Positions 1 through 6,874 of a stretch of DNA of 6,874 nt are shown here, in pieces. The stretch is from positions 1-6,874 of the forward strand of contig JAKAWF010000181.1 of the NCBI GenBank assembly GCA_021817025.1, written 5' to 3'. The notes under the pieces were generated by a model that saw only the letters and a program-made list of their open reading frames with translations, was not told where the DNA came from and did not search any database. The translations under genes were made by a program, and so were the position numbers. Every line of letters begins with the position of its first letter. The first letter of the stretch is position 1. The DNA is from a bacterium (GTDB lineage Bacteria; Chloroflexota; Dormibacteria; UBA8260; Bog-877).

Positions 1-674
1 GCGGGGTCAGCGGGGCTCACATCAACCCGGCGGTGACTCTGGCTCTGGCGGTCAGGCGGCGTTTCCCCTGGAACAAGGTCTTTCCCTACGCCGCGGCCCA
101 GGTGTTGGGCGGCTTCATCGGGGCGGCGATCGTCTACATGGTCTACGGGCCCGCCATCCAGGCCTTCGATCTGGCGGCCAAGGTGATCCCGCAGCAGGGG
201 ACCGCGCTGGCCACGTACTCGATCTTCTCCACGTTCCCCGCTCCCTACTTCCACGGCAGCAACCTGGGGCCGCTGGTGGACCAGATCGTGGGCACCGCCT
301 TCCTCTTGATCTTCGTGCTGGCGATCACCGACCCGCGCAACCTGGCCCCGGTGGGCAATCTGGGTCCGTTCGTGATCGGCATCGCCATCGCCGCGATCGG
401 TATGTCATATGGGGCCAACGCCGGCTATGCGATCAACCCCGCCCGCGACTTTGGCCCCCGGATGGCGGCCTGGCTCTTCGGCTGGGGCAAGACAGCCTTC
501 CCCGGCACGTTCACCTCGGGGGCGTTCCACTTTTCCAACTACTTCTGGGTCCCGATAGTGGGGCCCCTGGTCGGAGGGGTGATCGGGGCGCTGGTCTACG
601 ATTGGTTCATCGGTGACGTGCTTGCCGCCCGCAAGGCGAAGGCCGACGCCGACGCCCCGGCCGCGGGCAGCTGA
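1..674 (+). CDS. glpF: Glycerol uptake facilitator (aquaglyceroporin), 5' truncated by the window
   Basis: This is an inner-membrane MIP-family channel for facilitated diffusion of glycerol and small polyols such as DHA. The reading frame is open from base 3 and starts mid-protein at SGAHINPAV, the first NPA half-helix (NPA at bases 24-32). About 60 N-terminal residues are missing if it has the length of E. coli GlpF. The second half-helix reads GYAINPARDFGPR, with NPA at bases 435-443. The Asp directly after the pore Arg (447-449) is the hallmark separating glycerol facilitators from water-only aquaporins. Hydrophobic spans lie near window residues 26-49, 78-100, 111-131 and 171-195, followed by a short charged, Ala-rich cytoplasmic tail. 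A Tyr sits where E. coli GlpF has Phe200 of the selectivity filter. Leading the operon, it supplies substrate to the kinases downstream. Family assignment is secure. The true start lies outside the window. Confidence 0.95.
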   Translation, partial: GVSGAHINPAVTLALAVRRRFPWNKVFPYAAAQVLGGFIGAAIVYMVYGPAIQAFDLAAKVIPQQGTALATYSIFSTFPAPYFHGSNLGPLVDQIVGTAFLLIFVLAITDPRNLAPVGNLGPFVIGIAIAAIGMSYGANAGYAINPARDFGPRMAAWLFGWGKTAFPGTFTSGAFHFSNYFWVPIVGPLVGGVIGALVYDWFIGDVLAARKAKADADAPAAGS

Positions 675-698
675 GCCCAAGGCAGCAGAGGGACTCTC

Positions 699-1700
<1,002 letters not shown>

Positions 1701-1701
1701 G

Positions 1702-1746
1702 GTGAGGCTGGTGGCGGCGGCGGAAGCGGACGGGGCGGGTCGCTGA
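1702..1746 (+). other. Possible 14-codon mini-ORF bridging dhaK and dhaL
   Basis: A GTG lies one base after the dhaK stop and opens a frame encoding MRLVAAAEADGAGR, whose TGA ends one base before the GTG of dhaL. Both junctions have the same sequence, TGAGGTG (1698-1704 and 1744-1750). The peptide is Ala-rich, resembles nothing I recognise, and could occur by chance in GC-rich DNA. If translated, its likely role is to carry ribosomes by stop-and-restart from dhaK to dhaL, which has no clear Shine-Dalgarno of its own. It is listed as a candidate only. Confidence 0.2.
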
Positions 1747-1747
1747 G

Positions 1748-2386
1748 GTGGCCATCAGCTACGAGCAGGCCCTCAGCTTCGTCAGGAAGTTCGCCGAGGC
1801 CGTCGCCACCGACAAGGAGTACCTGACCGAGCTGGACGCGGCCATCGGGGATGGCGACCACGGGATCAACATGGAGCGGGGGATGCGGGCGGTGCTGCCC
1901 AAGGTGGACGCGCTTCCGGCGGGAGACATCGCGTCCCTGTTCCGGACCGTCGCGATGACCCTCATCTCGACTGTGGGCGGCGCCAGCGGACCCCTCTACG
2001 GGACCGTCTTCCTGCAGTTCGGGGCCTCCCTCAAGGAGAAGCCCGAGGTCCTTCCGGCCGATTGGGCGGCGGCGCTCGCGGCCGCCGTGGCGGGAGTCCA
2101 GGCGAGGGGCAAGGCGGTGCCCGAGGACAAGACGATGGTGGATGCGCTGCTGCCAGCCAGCCAGGCCCTCAGCGCCGGGCTGGCCGACGGGAGCAGTTTC
2201 AACCAGGCGTTGGCGGCGGCCGAGGCGGCGGCCGAGCAGGGCATGCGGGCGACCATCCCCTGGGTGGCGCGCAGGGGCAGGGCCAGCTACTTGGGGGAGC
2301 GCAGCGCGGGGCACCAGGACCCGGGGGCGACCTCGTCCTGGCTGCTGATGAAGGCCGCGCGGGAGGCTTTCGCGGAGGGGACCTAG
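1748..2386 (+). CDS. dhaL: Dihydroxyacetone kinase, nucleotide-binding subunit DhaL
   Basis: DhaL holds an ADP/ATP-Mg cofactor and transfers phosphate to the DHA bound on DhaK. The 212 residues match the usual length of about 210. Asp30, Asp35 and Asp37, in LDAAIGDGDHG, coincide with the Mg-binding aspartates of E. coli DhaL. GGASGPLYG (77-85) forms the nucleotide-phosphate loop. The late motifs DKTMVDALLPA and GRASYLGERSAGHQDPGA are typical of PTS-type DhaL. The GTG start is chosen because an in-frame TGA lies at 1703-1705, no other in-frame start intervenes, and the N-terminus then aligns so that the aspartate numbering is exact. No good Shine-Dalgarno precedes it, which suggests coupling to upstream translation. 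In the E. coli system DhaM re-phosphorylates bound ADP; no dhaM follows here, so the phosphate source (DhaM encoded elsewhere, or free ATP) is open. Confidence 0.95.
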   Translation: MAISYEQALSFVRKFAEAVATDKEYLTELDAAIGDGDHGINMERGMRAVLPKVDALPAGDIASLFRTVAMTLISTVGGASGPLYGTVFLQFGASLKEKPEVLPADWAAALAAAVAGVQARGKAVPEDKTMVDALLPASQALSAGLADGSSFNQALAAAEAAAEQGMRATIPWVARRGRASYLGERSAGHQDPGATSSWLLMKAAREAFAEGT

Positions 2387-2396
2387 GACCCAGATT

Positions 2397-2419
2397 CGGG
2401 GACGCCGTCGGGGACGGCG
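2397..2419 (+). repeat. Hairpin and short direct repeat in the dhaL-glpK gap
   Basis: CGCCGTC (2403-2409) and GACGGCG (2413-2419) form a perfect 7-bp GC-rich stem around a GGG loop. The octamer CGGGGACG also occurs twice, at 2397-2404 and 2409-2416, 12 bases apart. The hairpin begins 17 bases after the dhaL stop and ends 18 bases before the glpK ribosome binding site. No U-run follows, so it is not a classical intrinsic terminator. It could be an attenuator, an mRNA processing or 3'-end stabilising element separating dhaKL from glpK expression, or chance in GC-rich DNA. Confidence 0.35.
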
Positions 2420-2437
2420 GTTGAAGTAGTTCGGAAC

Positions 2438-2444
2438 GGAGGAG
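2438..2444 (+). promoter_or_regulatory. Strong ribosome binding site of glpK
   Basis: GGAGGAG lies 8 bases before the ATG at 2453. It is the strongest Shine-Dalgarno in the operon and fixes the glpK start. It suggests that glycerol kinase is translated independently of dhaL. Confidence 0.8.
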
Positions 2445-2452
2445 CAGGCGCA

Positions 2453-3949
2453 ATGGCCAAGTACGTAGGCGCCCTCGATCAGGGCACCACCAGCACACGA
2501 TTCATGATCTTCGATCACTCCGGCAACGTGATCGCCGTCGACCAGAAGGAGCATGAGCAGATCTTCCCCAAGCCGGGCTGGGTCGAGCACGACGCGATGG
2601 AGATCTGGCAGCGCAGCCAGGAGGTCATCTCCGGGGCGCTGGCCAAGGCGGGCTGCTCCGCCTCGGAGCTGGCCGCGGTCGGGGTCACCAACCAGCGCGA
2701 GACGGCGGTGGTCTGGGACCGGACCACCGGCAGGCCGGTCCACAACGCGATCGTCTGGCAGGACACCAGGACCGACACCATCTGCAACGAGCTGGCCAGG
2801 GACGGAGGCCAGGACCGCTTCCGGACCAAGGTGGGGCTGCCGCTGGCCACCTATTTCTCGGGGCCCAAGATCAAGTGGGTGCTGGACAACGTGCCCGGCG
2901 TCCGCGAGCGGGCCGAGAGAGGGGAGGTCGTCTTCGGCAACATCGACAGCTGGTGCATCTGGAACCTGACCGGCGGGGTCCAGGGCGGCATCCACATGAC
3001 CGATGTCACCAACGCCAGCCGGACCATGCTGATGAATCTCGAGACCCTCGACTGGGACCCTGAGATCCTGGCCCTGATGGGCGTTCCCCGGGCCATGCTG
3101 CCGGAGATCCGGCCCTCGAGCGCGGTCTACGGCAAGTGCGTCCACCCGCTGGACGGGGTGGCGGTGGCGGGAGACCTGGGCGACCAGCAGGCCGCCATCT
3201 TCGGCCAGACCTGCTTCGCCCCCGGCGAGGCCAAGAACACCTACGGCACCGGCAACTTCCTGCTCCTCAACACCGGGACCGCGCCGGTCCAGTCCAAGAG
3301 TGGCCTGTTGACCACCCTGGGGTACAAGATCGGCGACCAGGCTGCCGTCTACTGCCTGGAGGGCTCGATCGCCATCACCGGGGCCCTGGTGCAGTGGTTG
3401 CGGGACAACCTGGGCATGATCAGCAGCTCCGTCGAGGTGGAGCAGCTGGCGGCCACGGTGGAGGACAACGGCGGGGTCTACTTCGTGCCCGCCTTCTCGG
3501 GCCTGTTCGCCCCCTACTGGCGCAGCGACGCGCGCGGGGTCATCGCCGGCCTCACCCGCTACGTCAACAAGGGCCACATCGCCCGGGCCGTCCTGGAGGC
3601 CACGGCGTGGCAGACCAAGGAGGTCGTGGACGCCATGGACAAGGACTCCGGGGTGGCTCTGACCTCACTCCGCGTCGATGGTGGCATGGTTCACGACGAG
3701 CTCTTGATGCAGGTTCAGGCGGACGTCCTGGGGGTGCCGGTGATCCGGCCCAAGGTGGCCGAGACCACCTCGCTGGGGGCGGCCTACGCGGCCGGCCTGG
3801 CGGTCGGCTTCTGGAAGGAGCTGGAGGAGTTGCGGGCGAACTGGGGCGTGGACCGCACCTGGGAGCCGCACATGGATGCGCAGAAGCGGGACACCGAGTA
3901 CGCCCTCTGGAAGAAGGCGGTGACCCGCACCTTCGGCTGGATTGAGTAG
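2453..3949 (+). CDS. glpK: Glycerol kinase
   Basis: GlpK is an FGGY-family cytoplasmic kinase that converts glycerol and ATP to sn-glycerol 3-phosphate and traps glycerol entering through GlpF. Its 498 residues are close to the 502 of E. coli GlpK. The N-terminal phosphate loop is LDQGTTSTR (8-16, Asp9). Glycerol contacts Arg82, Glu83, Trp102 and Tyr134 and the catalytic base Asp244 in GDQQ all sit one residue before their E. coli counterparts. FGGY signatures appear at YFSGPKIKW (134-142), NTYGTG (262-267), VDGGM (408-412) and [12 protein letters not shown] (437-448). The loop after SSAVYG that carries the fructose-1,6-bisphosphate site in E. coli, or the HPr-phosphorylated His in Firmicutes, reads [15 protein letters not shown] and shows neither the GGTR nor the YHFYG motif. 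Regulation may therefore differ. The start is fixed by the GGAGGAG site, and glpA follows after 27 bases. Confidence 0.98.
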   Translation: MAKYVGALDQGTTSTRFMIFDHSGNVIAVDQKEHEQIFPKPGWVEHDAMEIWQRSQEVISGALAKAGCSASELAAVGVTNQRETAVVWDRTTGRPVHNAIVWQDTRTDTICNELARDGGQDRFRTKVGLPLATYFSGPKIKWVLDNVPGVRERAERGEVVFGNIDSWCIWNLTGGVQGGIHMTDVTNASRTMLMNLETLDWDPEILALMGVPRAMLPEIRPSSAVYGKCVHPLDGVAVAGDLGDQQAAIFGQTCFAPGEAKNTYGTGNFLLLNTGTAPVQSKSGLLTTLGYKIGDQAAVYCLEGSIAITGALVQWLRDNLGMISSSVEVEQLAATVEDNGGVYFVPAFSGLFAPYWRSDARGVIAGLTRYVNKGHIARAVLEATAWQTKEVVDAMDKDSGVALTSLRVDGGMVHDELLMQVQADVLGVPVIRPKVAETTSLGAAYAAGLAVGFWKELEELRANWGVDRTWEPHMDAQKRDTEYALWKKAVTRTFGWIE

Positions 3950-3976
3950 GACCCAAAGAGAGACCCCAGGTAGCTG

Positions 3977-5536
3977 ATGACCCAACTCGAGACCGAGGTC
4001 CTGGTGATCGGGGGAGGATCCACCGGGGCAGGGGTGGCGTGGGACTGCGCTCTGCGCGGCTTCCACGTCACCCTGGTCGATCGGGGGGACCTGGCCACCG
4101 GCACCACCGGCCGCTTCCACGGCCTGCTCCACTCGGGCGGGCGCTATGTGGTCAAGGACCCCTCGTCGGCCAGGGAGTGCGCCCGCGAGAACGTGATCCT
4201 GAGGCGGGTGGCCGCCGACTGCATCGAGGACACCGGCGGGATGTTCCTCACCACCCCTCTGGACGACCCCGAGTACGCGGACAGGTTCGTGGCCGGGTGT
4301 CGCGAGGCGGAGATCCCGGTCGCCGAGATCCCGGTGGCCGCGGCGTTGCGCCGGGAGCCGCGGCTCAACCCCAGGATCAGTCGCGCCTTCACGGTGCCGG
4401 ACGCCTCGGTCGACAGTTGGAAGACGGTCTGGGCCTGCGTCCGTGGCGCCACCGCCCGGGGGGCCCGGGTGCTCCCATATCACAGCGTGGTCGGCCTGGC
4501 GCTGGAGGGCGGCGCGGTCCGGGGGGCGGTCCTGCGCGACCACCGCAGCGGCGAGGAGCTCACCATCAACGCCCAGTGCACCGTCAACGCCTCGGGGGCG
4601 TGGAGCGGGCACGTGGCCGCGCTCGCCGGCTGTGAGGTGGGGGTGGTGCCCGGCAAGGGCGTGATGGTGGCGATGAACCACCGGATCGTGAACACGGTGG
4701 TCAACCGCTGCACCATGCCCGGTGACGGCGACATCATCGTCCCCATTCGCACCGTGTGCGTGATCGGGACCACCGACGTGCCGGTCACGGATCCCGACTC
4801 CATCGAGCCCACTCCCGCCGAGGTCGCCGAGATGATGGCGGCGGGGGAGGCCCTGGTGCCGGGGTTCAGCCAGAGCCGGGCTCTGAGGGTGTGGGCCGGG
4901 GCCAGGCCGCTGCTGCCCAAGGCCGCCCCCGGAGGCGAGGTCAAGGACACCCGCGACGTGACCCGCTCGCACAGCGTCCTCGACCACGCCGAGAGGGACG
5001 GGGTGGGCAACTTCCTGACCATCACCGGGGGCAAGTTCACGACCTTCCGGCTGATGGCCGAGGACGCGGTCGACCTGGTCTCTCACAAGCTGGCTCGGGA
5101 CGTCCCCTGCCGGACCGCGACCGAGCCCCTGCCGGACAGCGAGGCCCGGCGCTTCTACTGGATCGGCTCTCGCCAGGAGGAGATGGAGGCGGACGCGGCG
5201 GACGATCCTCTGATCTGCGAGTGCGAGCTGGTCTCCCGGCGCGACCTGCAGGCGGCCGTGGCCAGGCGGCCGGAAGCTGAGCTCGACGACCTGCGGCGGG
5301 CGCTGCGGATTGGCATGGGCCCCTGTCAGGGCGGGTTCTGCGCCTTCAGAGTCGCCTCCCTGCTGCACCAGCAGGGCCACTGCGATCGCCGCGCCGCCAA
5401 CCGCACTCTGCGGGCCTTCGTCGAGGAGCGATGGAAGGGCGTCAAGCCGATCACCTGGGGCGACCAGGCGCGCCAGACCAGGTTGGACGAGTGGATCTTC
5501 CAGGGCATCCTGGACTTGGAGCACCTTCCGCAGTGA
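3977..5536 (+). CDS. glpA: Anaerobic glycerol-3-phosphate dehydrogenase, subunit A
   Basis: GlpA is the FAD-bearing catalytic subunit of the membrane-associated GlpABC complex, oxidising glycerol 3-phosphate to DHAP with electrons passed on towards menaquinone. At 519 residues it compares with 542 in E. coli. The order is a Rossmann FAD loop GGGSTGAG (12-19) with Asp35 closing the second strand, then GLLHSGGRY (49-57), substrate-site GARPLL (308-313, Arg310), ITGGKFTTFR (349-358), and a C-terminal BFD-type [2Fe-2S] domain with Cys414, Cys416, Cys450 and Cys455 in CEC and CQGGFC. The tail ERWKGVKPITWGD is also characteristic of GlpA. The cysteine domain separates it from aerobic GlpD. The ATG has only weak ribosome-binding signals (AGG at 3968-3970, AGAGAG at 3957-3962). 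It lies between glpK and glpB, as expected for an operonic glpABC. Confidence 0.96.
   Translation: MTQLETEVLVIGGGSTGAGVAWDCALRGFHVTLVDRGDLATGTTGRFHGLLHSGGRYVVKDPSSARECARENVILRRVAADCIEDTGGMFLTTPLDDPEYADRFVAGCREAEIPVAEIPVAAALRREPRLNPRISRAFTVPDASVDSWKTVWACVRGATARGARVLPYHSVVGLALEGGAVRGAVLRDHRSGEELTINAQCTVNASGAWSGHVAALAGCEVGVVPGKGVMVAMNHRIVNTVVNRCTMPGDGDIIVPIRTVCVIGTTDVPVTDPDSIEPTPAEVAEMMAAGEALVPGFSQSRALRVWAGARPLLPKAAPGGEVKDTRDVTRSHSVLDHAERDGVGNFLTITGGKFTTFRLMAEDAVDLVSHKLARDVPCRTATEPLPDSEARRFYWIGSRQEEMEADAADDPLICECELVSRRDLQAAVARRPEAELDDLRRALRIGMGPCQGGFCAFRVASLLHQQGHCDRRAANRTLRAFVEERWKGVKPITWGDQARQTRLDEWIFQGILDLEHLPQ
4310..4339 (+). repeat. 15-bp in-frame tandem repeat inside glpA
   Basis: Two adjacent 15-base units, 4310-4324 and 4325-4339, differ at a single base and encode EIPVA twice (residues 112-121). 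Compared from memory with E. coli GlpA, the region between the flanking Cys and the RLNP-like motif is the same length, so the repeat does not lengthen the protein. It lies in a surface-like linker and is probably neutral. Confidence 0.7.
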
Positions 5537-5582
5537 GCGCTTCCGCGACCTCTCCTGTGATCCTCCCGCCCGTCCCGGCGGC

Positions 5583-5586
5583 GGAG
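5583..5586 (+). promoter_or_regulatory. Ribosome binding site that sets the glpB GTG start
   Basis: GGAG is followed by an 8-base spacer to the GTG at 5595. The same frame stays open far upstream, across the end of glpA, so this site and the FAD-loop position decide the start. Confidence 0.65.
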
Positions 5587-5594
5587 CGGTTCGC

Positions 5595-6854
5595 GTGAGC
5601 CACGACGTGATCGTGATCGGGGCCGGGGTGGCGGGCATGACCACTGGCATCCGGCTCGCCCAGGCGGGGCTGGACGTCCTGGTCCTGGCCAGCGGGCAGG
5701 GGGGCGTCCCGCTCTCGCCCGGGGTGATCGACGTGCTCGGTTACGCCCCCCAGCGGGTGGAGTCCCCCGGGGCTGAACTGGGCTCCTTCCTGGGCCGCCA
5801 CCCCGACCATCCGTACTCGCGGGTGGCGCTGGCGGACCTGGCTCATGCCCTGGACTGGTTCAAGGAGATCACCGCCCCTCTGGCCTACGGCGGCAGCCTC
5901 GAGTCCAACCAGCTGATGCCGACCGCGCTCGGGGTGCTGCGGCCGACCGCGCTGGTTCCGGAGACCATGAAGGCCGGCAACCTGGCCCGGGGCGGTGACG
6001 TCCTGATCGTGGGCCTCAGCGGCTACCGAGACTTCTACCCGAGCCTGGTGGCCGAGAACCTGAAGGCCGCCTCTCTGCCCGGCGGCGGCACGCTCGAGGC
6101 CAGGGCGGTGGAGGTCGGCCTCGCCGGGGACCAAAGAGACCTCAGGCCCCAGCTGCTGGCCCGCCGGCTGGAGACGCGGTCGGCGCGAGTCGGCCTGGGG
6201 CGCGCCATCCGGGCGGAACTGGCCCACGAGACCGTCGTGGGGGTGCCGGCGGTGCTGGGTCTGGAGCACAGCCATGAGGTCTGGAGCGACCTCGAAGATC
6301 TGGTGGGCCGGCCTGTCTTCGAGATCCCGACCCTTCCCCCCTCCCAGCCGGGGCTGCGGCTGATGGGGGTCCTCACCCGCGCCCTCCGGCGGTTTGGGGG
6401 GCGGCTCCAGGTGGGCACCACCGTGACCGGGGCGCGGGCCGGGGCCGGCCGGGTGGAGTCGGTGGTGGTGGCCCAGGCGTCGCGGCAGATCGCCCTCGAG
6501 GCCGGCCACTTCGTGCTGGCGAGCGGAGGGATCGGGACCGGTGGCGTGGTCATCGAGCCGGGCGGCCTGGTCCGGGAGAGCGTCTTCGGCCTGCCTCTGG
6601 TGGGGGTCCCCGACGACGGTCAGCCCCGCTTTGTGGACCAGTACTTCCGCCCCCAGTCCATGGATGGGGTGGGGCTGGGGGTCGACGCCCAACTGAGCCC
6701 GCTGGGCCCCGACGGCACCCCGGTGTACTCCAACCTGCGGGCGGTGGGAGCGGCTCTGGCGGGGGCGGCTCCGTGGCGGGAGAAGTCCGGGGACGGCATC
6801 AGTCTGGCGACCGGCTTTCGGGCTGCGGCCGCGATCCTGGAGGCTCTCAGTTGA
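5595..6854 (+). CDS. glpB: Anaerobic glycerol-3-phosphate dehydrogenase, subunit B
   Basis: GlpB is the flavoprotein partner of GlpA (FMN-associated in E. coli) and helps move electrons from GlpA to the membrane subunit GlpC. The frame is open further upstream, but the GTG at 5595 is chosen: it has GGAG 8 bases before it, does not overlap glpA, and places the GAGVAG dinucleotide fold at residues 9-14. It also gives 419 residues, the length I recall for E. coli GlpB. Further family-like segments are LSPGVIDVLGY after the first Rossmann unit, FGGRLQVGTTV in the middle, ASGGIGTGG (309-317), and the C-terminal flavin-contact stretch SGDGISLATG (398-407). The glpA-glpB gap is 58 bases. The assignment is strong from position after glpA plus these motifs; alone, the family is more divergent than GlpA. 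Confidence 0.92.
   Translation: MSHDVIVIGAGVAGMTTGIRLAQAGLDVLVLASGQGGVPLSPGVIDVLGYAPQRVESPGAELGSFLGRHPDHPYSRVALADLAHALDWFKEITAPLAYGGSLESNQLMPTALGVLRPTALVPETMKAGNLARGGDVLIVGLSGYRDFYPSLVAENLKAASLPGGGTLEARAVEVGLAGDQRDLRPQLLARRLETRSARVGLGRAIRAELAHETVVGVPAVLGLEHSHEVWSDLEDLVGRPVFEIPTLPPSQPGLRLMGVLTRALRRFGGRLQVGTTVTGARAGAGRVESVVVAQASRQIALEAGHFVLASGGIGTGGVVIEPGGLVRESVFGLPLVGVPDDGQPRFVDQYFRPQSMDGVGLGVDAQLSPLGPDGTPVYSNLRAVGAALAGAAPWREKSGDGISLATGFRAAAAILEALS
6839..6843 (+). promoter_or_regulatory. Ribosome binding site inside the glpB end, for the next gene
   Basis: GGAGG lies within the last codons of glpB with a 7-base spacer to the TTG at 6851. This well-placed Shine-Dalgarno is the main reason to accept the rare TTG start. 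Confidence 0.6.
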
Positions 6855-6874
6855 CCGTCCAGGCAATCCCCGAG
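6851..6874 (+). CDS. glpC: Start of the next gene, probably GlpC (cut off by window end)
   Basis: Eight codons are visible, reading MTVQAIPE from a TTG that overlaps the glpB stop in the arrangement TTGA. The GGAGG at 6839-6843 supports translation from here. The visible residues carry no diagnostic motif, so the name rests on gene order: glpA and glpB are normally followed by glpC, the iron-sulfur membrane-anchor subunit that delivers electrons to the quinone pool. The overlap implies translational coupling with glpB, sensible for subunits needed in fixed ratio. It could be another gene or start further downstream. Confidence 0.5.

Noticed and set aside
675..698. Possible operator or promoter between glpF and dhaK
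   Set aside because: The gap is 24 bases, has no palindrome or -10/-35 pattern, and is filled largely by the dhaK ribosome binding site.
3948..3970. Similarity of the glpK-glpA gap to a stretch in glpB near 6127-6146 (ACCAAAGAGA-like)
   Set aside because: The match is gapped and short, and the second copy sits in coding sequence. It is most likely coincidence, not an operator pair.
5566..5581. CCGCC/GGCGG inverted repeat in the glpA-glpB gap
   Set aside because: The stem is only 5 bp, there is no U-run, and such repeats are expected by chance at this GC content. It is probably not a terminator inside glpABC.
5310..5594. N-terminal extension of glpB in the same frame, starting inside glpA
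   Set aside because: It would overlap glpA by more than 200 bases and adds an Arg/Ser/Pro-rich stretch. Starting at 5595 gives the family length and a proper ribosome binding site.
3665..5650. 661-codon antisense open frame across glpK and glpA
   Set aside because: It is a compositional shadow, with low-complexity His/Arg/Gly/Pro translation and no motif. The sense strand encodes well-supported GlpK and GlpA.
5451..6866. 471-codon antisense open frame across glpB
   Set aside because: It has a Gln/Pro/His-rich translation without domains, and GlpB on the other strand has flavin motifs and family length.

Overview
The window is about 6.9 kb of very GC-rich DNA. It carries one compact, single-strand (+) gene cluster for glycerol and dihydroxyacetone (DHA) catabolism: glpF (5' end cut off), dhaK, dhaL, glpK, glpA, glpB and the first codons of a probable glpC. 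Strong G/C preference at third codon positions, GTG and TTG start codons, and gaps of 24 to 66 bp between genes fit a high-GC bacterium, most likely an actinobacterium. A Propionibacteriaceae-like facultative or strict anaerobe would suit the anaerobic-type GlpABC dehydrogenase. Frequent AGG arginine codons argue against a typical Streptomyces-like codon table. The taxonomic call is inference.

Layout: 1-674, aquaglyceroporin C-terminal portion; 699-1700, DHA kinase substrate subunit DhaK; 1748-2386, DHA kinase nucleotide subunit DhaL; 2453-3949, glycerol kinase GlpK; 3977-5536, FAD/[2Fe-2S] subunit GlpA of anaerobic glycerol-3-phosphate dehydrogenase; 5595-6854, GlpB; 6851 to the window end, a TTG-started reading frame that overlaps the glpB stop and is probably GlpC. 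Every gap is shorter than 70 bp. No promoter, tRNA, rRNA, CRISPR or mobile element is visible. The operon promoter presumably lies upstream of glpF, outside the window.

How the genes work together: GlpF lets glycerol (and probably DHA) in. GlpK makes sn-glycerol 3-phosphate, and the GlpABC complex oxidises it to DHAP, passing electrons to the membrane quinone pool. DhaK-DhaL phosphorylates DHA directly to DHAP. The operon therefore joins two routes that converge on DHAP. DhaM, the usual phosphoryl donor of PTS-type DhaKL, is absent between dhaL and glpK, and no glycerol dehydrogenase is present in the window.

This is a recognisable metabolic operon and I do not see an undescribed system in it. 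The points worth a second look are the embedded dhaKL pair without an adjacent dhaM, a repeated TGAGGTG stop-restart junction flanking a 14-codon mini-ORF between dhaK and dhaL, a hairpin in the dhaL-glpK gap, and an altered regulatory loop in GlpK.
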